A stretch of DNA of 64,000 nucleotides from Luscinia megarhynchos (Eukaryota > Chordata > Aves > Passeriformes > Turdidae): positions 235,001-299,000 of the forward strand of contig JAPFBE010000003.1 in the NCBI GenBank assembly GCA_034336665.1, given 5' to 3'. Below, one piece after another: positions 59,512 to 64,000 of the stretch. The translations under genes were made by a program, and so were the position numbers. Below the pieces are notes generated by a model that was not told where the DNA came from, did not search any database, and was given only the letters and a program-made list of their open reading frames with translations. The stretch's first letter is position 1; each line of letters opens with the position of its first letter.

Positions 59512-60858
59512 CTGAGCAGCCCAGGCTGCCACCCCTGCCCTGAGCTGCCCAGGCTGCCACCCCTGCCCTGAGCAGCCCCGGCTGCCTTCCCTCCCCTGAG
59601 CAGCCAGGCTGCCTTCCCTCCCCTGAGCAGCCCAGGCTGCCTTCCCTCCCCTGAGCAGCCAGGCTGCCTTCCCTGCCCTGAGCTGTCCAGGCTGCCTTCC
59701 CTCCCCTGAGCAGCCCAGGCTGCCTTCCCTCCCCTGAGCAGCCCAGGCTGCCTTCCCTCCCCTGAGCAGCCCAGGCTGCCTTCCCTCCCCTGAGCAGCCC
59801 AGGCTGCCTTCCCTCCCCTGAGCAGCCCAGGCTGCCACCCCTGCCCTGAGCAGCCCAGGCTGCCTTCCCTCCCCTGAGCAGCCCAGGCTGCCTTCCCTCC
59901 CCTGAGCAGCCCAGGCTGCCTTCCCTGCCCTGAGCTGCCCAGGCTGCCACCCCCTGCCCTGAGCTGCCCGGCTGCCTTCCCTCCCCTGAGCAGCCCAGGC
60001 TGCCTTCCCTGCCCTGAGCAGCCCAGGCTGCCACCCCTGCCCTGAGCTGCCCAGGCTGCCGCCTTCCCTGCCCTGAGCTGCCCAGGCTGCCACCCTGCCC
60101 TGAGCAGCCCAGGCTGCCACCCCTGCCCCTGAGCTGCCCAGGGCTGCCTTCCCCTGCCCTGAGCTGCCCAGGCTGCCACCCCTGCCCTGAGCTGCCCAGG
60201 CTGCCTTCCCCTGCCCTGAGCAGCCCAGGCTGCCTTCCCTGCCCTGAGCAGCCCAGGCTGCCACCCCTGCCCTGAGCTGCCCAGGGCTGCCACCCCTGCC
60301 CCTGAGCAGCCCCAGGCTGCCACCCCTGCCCTGAGCTTGCCCAGGCTGCCTTCCCTGCCCTGAGCAGCCCAGGCTGCCTTCCCTGCCCTGAGCAGCCCAG
60401 GCTGCCTTCCCTGCCCTGAGCTGCCCAGGCTGCCACCCCTCCCCTGAGCAGCCCAGGCTGCCACCCCTGCCCTGAGCAGCCCAGGCTGCCTTCCCTGCCC
60501 TGAGCAGCCCAGGCTGCCTTCCCTGCCCTGAGCAGCCCAGGCTGCCTTCCCTGCCCTGAGCAGCCCAGGCTGCCACCCCTCCCCTGAGCAGCCCAGGCTG
60601 CCACCCCTGCCCTGAGCAGCCCAGGCTGCCACCCCTGCCCTGGAGCAGCCCAGGCTGCCACCTTCCTGCCCCCTGAGCAGCCCAGGCTGCCTTCCCTGCC
60701 CTGAGCAGCCCAGGCTGCCACCCCTGCCCCTGAGCAGCCCAGGCTGCCTTCCCTGCCCTGAGCAGCCCAGGCTGCCACCCCTGCCCTGAGCAGCCCAGGC
60801 TGCCACCCCTGCCCTGAGCAGCCCAGGCTGCCTTCCCTGCCCTGAGCTGCCCAGGCTG
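59512..60858. repeat. 28-bp minisatellite, about 48 copies
   Basis: Unit is GAGCAGCCCAGGCTGCCTTC plus CCTCCCCT, with GAGCTGCCC, CACCCCTGCCCT and other variants. CAGCCCAGGCTG is nearly a palindrome. Minus-strand frames up to 713 codons are artefacts. Confidence 0.96.
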
Positions 60859-61584
60859 CGTGTCTGGCTCCCTGCAGCTCCCCGGCGCTGGGATGAGAGC
60901 CCAGGCTGCTCTCGGCAGTGCTCGGGCCTCTCCCCGGCTCACTCCAGCTCTGCAGGGCTGAATGCAGAAGGGGAACAGCCCGGGACTGTTGTGCTGCCCA
61001 GCTGGAGGGCAGGGCTCGCTGCACACCGGTGCCACTGGGACAGAGGGATTTGTTAGCAACTGCTGGGCTCTGGAGGCTGCTGGGAGCAGGGGCTGGCTGC
61101 TGGGGAGAGCCCTGCAGGCTGGCACCCCCCGGCGCTGCTTGCCCTGGGGGCAGCACGTTCATGGCCGGCTGGTTGTGGCCATTCTGGGCACAGGGAGCTC
61201 AGGGGGCAGGAGGGCAGAGGAGGCAGGAGCAGGAGGGATCTCACCCGTTCCCTGCTGCTGCCCTGCCGTGATCCCTTTAGCTGCTGCTTTTACCCCCACA
61301 GCAGCTCCTTCACCCCACACGGGCACCAAAGGGGGGTCAGACCTCAGGGCCCCAACTCTGCCGGGTGATCTAAAAAAGCCCAAAGCAGGACACCCAGCCC
61401 GGCCTGGAGCCATCCCCGTGCCCGTGCTTCCCCTGGCTCCTGCCCTGGGCTCTGCAGGGCAGCAACTCACCTGAGCAGGTGTCAGCAGAGCCAGGCTGGA
61501 GCCTGGAGCCAGAGCCTGGGCTGGGGAAGCGCTGCTGGGGCTGGGGCAGGGCAGCTCCTGCTGGCCTGGGGCACGCAGGGAATT
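60859..61584. other. GC-rich unique sequence, no gene recognised
   Basis: About 725 bp of non-repetitive sequence 1.5-2.2 kb upstream of the globin gene. It includes one possible CTCF-like core (GCCCTGGGGGCAGCACG, 61141-61157). Frames crossing it have no domain. Confidence 0.4.
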
Positions 61585-61858
61585 TTATTTTAGTTTAGTT
61601 TAGTTTAATTTATTTTAGTTTATTCTATGTTATTTTTATTTTATTTTATTTTATTTTACTTTATGTTATTTTACTTTATTTTATTTTTATTTTTTTTACT
61701 TTATTTTACTTTATTTTACTTTGTTATTTTAGTTTATTTTAGTTTACTTTAGTTTCTTTTGATATTTTTATTTTACTTTATTTTACTTTATTTTAATTTA
61801 TTTTATTTTTTAAATTTTATTTTATGTTATTTTATTTTATGTTATTTTATTCCCAGCA
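61585..61858. repeat. (TTTTA)n-type A/T array
   Basis: About 275 bp of TTTTA, TTTAG and TTTAC words on the plus strand, bounded by GC-rich DNA on both sides. Confidence 0.95.
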
Positions 61859-62318
61859 GGGAAGCACTGAAGGCTCACACCTGGCACAGCTGGCCAGAGC
61901 AGAGGAGCCTGTCCACAGCCCCCCTGGCATCCCCCAGGGCTCCTGCAGAGCCGGGGCAGAGCAGGAGACCCGGCAGTGCCCAGGAGGGACAGAGGCAGGG
62001 CAGGGACAAGGGGAGCCTCAGGGTCCTGTCGTGGGGTCAGGGAGCCAGGGGGGTCTGAAATGTGCAGAGAAATCAGAGAGCAGGGATGGAATTAAGGCCT
62101 TGGGATGGACTGAAGGACATGAACCCACTCACACATGAACATTTGAGTAGAAGTCAGTCAGTAACTTTAGGGTGAGCTCTGGTGTCCCCAGTGAGTGGAA
62201 GGTTCCCAGTGCAGAGCAGCAGAGCAGCTGCAGGGAAGGTGACACACACTGAGAGCTGCAGTGGGGGCTCCAGCCCACAGCTGCACACAGGATGAGACCA
62301 GCAGAGCTGTGCTGAGAA
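61859..62318. other. Unique sequence upstream of the LTR, no gene recognised
   Basis: Mixed composition, possibly the remainder of a longer retroviral or regulatory segment. Nothing specific seen. Confidence 0.35.
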
Positions 62319-62656
62319 TGTTGCTGACACTGCTCAGAGAGAACAAGGCAGATTGTATGTGCAGTTCTGTACTGGCCTGGTGTGCTCAGGAACCACAATT
62401 GTAACAGGGTAAGGAGTGCTGGGCCGAGTTTGGGTCTGAGCTTGTTGGGAAATCCTGTATAAGGGTTTGTGCTGGGAGAGTTGGTGCTTGTAGCCATTCA
62501 GATTTTGGCCATTGTTGCTTTTTAGCCATTCTGGCTTTTAGCCATTCCCTTATTGCTGCTGCTTTGCCATTGATTGTTTGCTTTGAGACTGATGTGCTGT
62601 GCAATAAATAACCTTTTTAGCTATCAGCTGCTTTGCTTATTCAAGATAACCCAACA
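62319..62656 (+). mobile_element. Solo-type LTR, 338 bp, just upstream of the globin promoter
   Basis: Bounded by TGTTGCTGAC and GATAACCCAACA, giving TGTTG..CAACA inverted termini. TGTATAAGGG near 62456 and CAATAAATAACC near 62600 sit in the order and spacing of an LTR promoter and polyadenylation signal. The flanking pentamers (GAGAA, GTAGG) do not match, so a target-site duplication is not confirmed. The last part includes AGATAA, a GATA site. Confidence 0.6.
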
Positions 62657-62809
62657 GTAGGAGCCAAGAGCTCAGAGCAGGAGTCCAAGAGCTCTGGAGC
62701 TGGTGCTCAGAGCCCTGGGGGTCTGGGACCCCTCACCTGCCCAGCAGCTCCAGGTGCTCTGGGGGACTCCAGCAGGGATGGCTGCATGCCCAGCCCTGTG
62801 CTAGCAGGG

Positions 62810-62816
62810 AGATAAG
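62810..62816 (+). promoter_or_regulatory. GATA site upstream of the globin promoter
   Basis: AGATAAG is an exact WGATAR match about 220 bp upstream of the expected transcription start. A CCACACC word follows at about 62872, and four GAGTGACC-type 14-bp copies lie at about 62888-62928. Erythroid use is likely but inferred. Confidence 0.45.
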
Positions 62817-62965
62817 AGGGTCCTGAGCCCTGAGCTGGCCTGTTAAGGACTGTCAGGCCTTTCCTGGAAGACCACACCTCACTGCAGAGTGACCACAGAG
62901 TGACCACAGAGTGACCCCCGAGTGACCCCGCGGCCAGCCCAGCCCCGGCGCCTCAGCTGGTGCAG

Positions 62966-63004
62966 CCAATGGAGGCGCTGCTGGGGCTGGGCCAGGGCAT
63001 AAAA
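62966..63004 (+). promoter_or_regulatory. Beta-globin core promoter: CCAAT and CATAAAA boxes
   Basis: CCAAT at 62966-62970 and CATAAAA at 62998-63004 are 27 bp apart, the spacing and the CATAAAA wording being typical of vertebrate beta-type globin promoters. Transcription would start near 63029, giving a leader of about 64 nt before the ATG. Confidence 0.85.
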
Positions 63005-63092
63005 CCCGGCAGGGTCTGGGCCCGGCTCAGGCTGCGTGTCCGGCCGTGTCCTGCCGTGTCCCCCTGTCCTTCCTGCAGCCCACAGAGCCGCC

Positions 63093-63944
63093 ATGGTGCA
63101 CTGGACAGCCGAGGAGAAGCAGCTCATCACCGGCCTCTGGGCCAAGGTCAGCGTGGAGGAGTGCGGCGCCGAGGCGCTGGCCAGGTGGGTGAGCTCTGGC
63201 CAGGTGGGTGAGCCCTGCCCAGGTGGGTGAGCCCTGCCCAGGTGGGTGCAGCTCTGGCCAGGTGGGTGCAGCTCTGGCCAGGTGGGTGCAGCTCTGCCCA
63301 GGTGTGTGAGCCCTGCCCAGGTGGGTGAGCCCTGGCCAGGTGGGTGAGCCCTGCCCAGGTGGGTGAGCCCTGCCCAGGTGGGTGAGCTCTGCCCAGGTGG
63401 GTGAGCCCTGCCCAGGTGGGTGAGCCCTGCCCAGGTGAGTGAGCTCTGCCCAGGTGGGTGAGCCCCTGCCCAGGTGGGTGAGCTCTGCCCAGGTGTGTGA
63501 GCCCTGCCCAGGTGTGTGCAGCTCTGCCCAGCTGGGTGCAGCTCTGGCCAGGTGAGTGAGCTCTGGCCAGGTGGGTGAGCCCCTGCCCAGGTGGGTGAGC
63601 CCTGCCCAGGTGGGTGAGCCCTGCCCAGGTGTGTGCAGCTCAGGCACCTGCCCTGGCCTGCAGGAGGAATCCCCTCCAGCCCTGCAGCTTTACCTGCCCG
63701 GCCCTCGTGTCTCCCCCAGGCTGCTGATCGCTCACCCCTGGACCCAGCGTGTTCTTTTGACACCTTTGGGAACCTGTCCAGCCCCACGGCCATCCTGGGC
63801 AACCCCAAGGTGCGAGCTCATGGCAAGAAGGTGCTGACCTCCTTCGGGGAGGCCGTCAAGAACCTGGACAGCATCAAGGGCACCTTCGCCCAGCTGTCCG
63901 AGCTGCACTGTGAGAAGCTGCACGTGGACCCCGAGAACTTCAGG
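63093..63944 (+). CDS. HBBR: Beta-type globin, embryonic rho-like, exons 1-2 (exon 3 off window), exon 2 frameshifted
   Basis: Beta-family haemoglobin subunit of red cells. Exon 1 is 63093-63184 (92 nt, the standard size) and reads [19 protein letters not shown] before the AG|G split codon. Exon 2 is 63720-63944, ends AACTTCAGG|GTGAG, and is 225 nt where vertebrate beta-globins have 223. The two extra bases lie in CAGCGTGTTCTTTTGACACC (63745-63764), between PWTQR and TFGNLSS, where the family has two Phe codons. Read literally, the frame is lost there and stops at 63835-63837. Beyond that point the original frame is fully conserved: [12 protein letters not shown] with the distal His, [15 protein letters not shown] with the proximal His. 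The [16 protein letters not shown] and HCEKLH words favour the embryonic rho type, and this is the first gene met after the folate receptor. Either a sequencing error beside the TTTT run or a true lesion explains the shift. Exon 3 is outside the window. Confidence 0.9.
63185..63645 (+). repeat. 19-20-bp array filling globin intron 1, made from the splice donor
   Basis: Twenty-four units of the form GTGGGTGAGCCCTGCCCAG begin exactly at the exon 1 donor. The exon end GGCCAG and the donor GTGGGTGAG together form the unit, so CAG|GT recurs 23 times. Units 14 (63435) and 20 (63552) read GTGAGT, closer to consensus than the true donor. The intron is 535 bp, several times longer than usual for this gene. 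Confidence 0.95.
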
Positions 63945-64000
63945 GTGAGTTTTGCTTGGAGCTTTCCCCTCTGATCCCCTCCCCAGGGCATCCCAGGGCC

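Overview
This window reads as vertebrate nuclear DNA from a bird, most likely a songbird. It has at least ten fragments of the avian CR1 LINE, several retroviral LTRs of the kind common in passerines, a class I olfactory receptor gene, a folate receptor gene and the first gene of a beta-globin cluster. The order folate receptor, then a spacer, then an embryonic rho-like beta-globin matches what is known of the chicken beta-globin locus. No prokaryotic genes, rRNA, tRNA or CRISPR array were seen.

Only three protein-coding genes are supported: an intact single-exon class I (OR51/52-like) receptor at 16375-17343 (+), a four-coding-exon FOLR1-like gene at 39440-43974 (-), and exons 1 and 2 of a beta-globin at 63093-63944 (+), whose exon 3 lies past the window end. 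The folate receptor exon 3 carries a +1/-1 indel pair and globin exon 2 is 2 nt too long. Both defects sit at or beside homopolymers, so residual assembly error and real damage must both be considered.

Most of the rest is tandem repeat. Adding my approximate boundaries gives about 31-32 kb of arrays in 64 kb, with units from 5 bp to about 180 bp. They fill introns (a 1.6-kb pyrimidine tract in FOLR intron 3, a 19-20-bp array in globin intron 1), abut genes (just after the receptor stop codon, just before the folate receptor start codon) and lie inside CR1 and LTR copies. Nearly all very long open frames here are by-products of arrays whose unit length is a multiple of three.

Layout: 0-16 kb, arrays, one ~180-bp satellite-like block, CR1 and CpG-rich DNA; 16-18 kb, receptor gene; 18-38 kb, arrays plus LTRs, including one LTR fragment with heavy sense-strand G-to-A change; 38-45 kb, folate receptor; 45-54 kb, arrays and LTRs; 54-63 kb, the candidate globin control region, with an NF-E2/GATA motif cluster near 54.4 kb, GATA motifs near 59.4 kb and an LTR just upstream of the promoter; 63-64 kb, globin.

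The most unusual observations are: (1) CR1 copies that repeatedly seed minisatellites, twice from the same internal segment; (2) APOBEC-like hypermutation of an LTR, polarised by two sister copies; (3) amplification of the globin intron 1 splice donor into about two dozen tandem copies; (4) a 44-copy array whose unit carries an inverted CCAAT core and a GC-box-like element.
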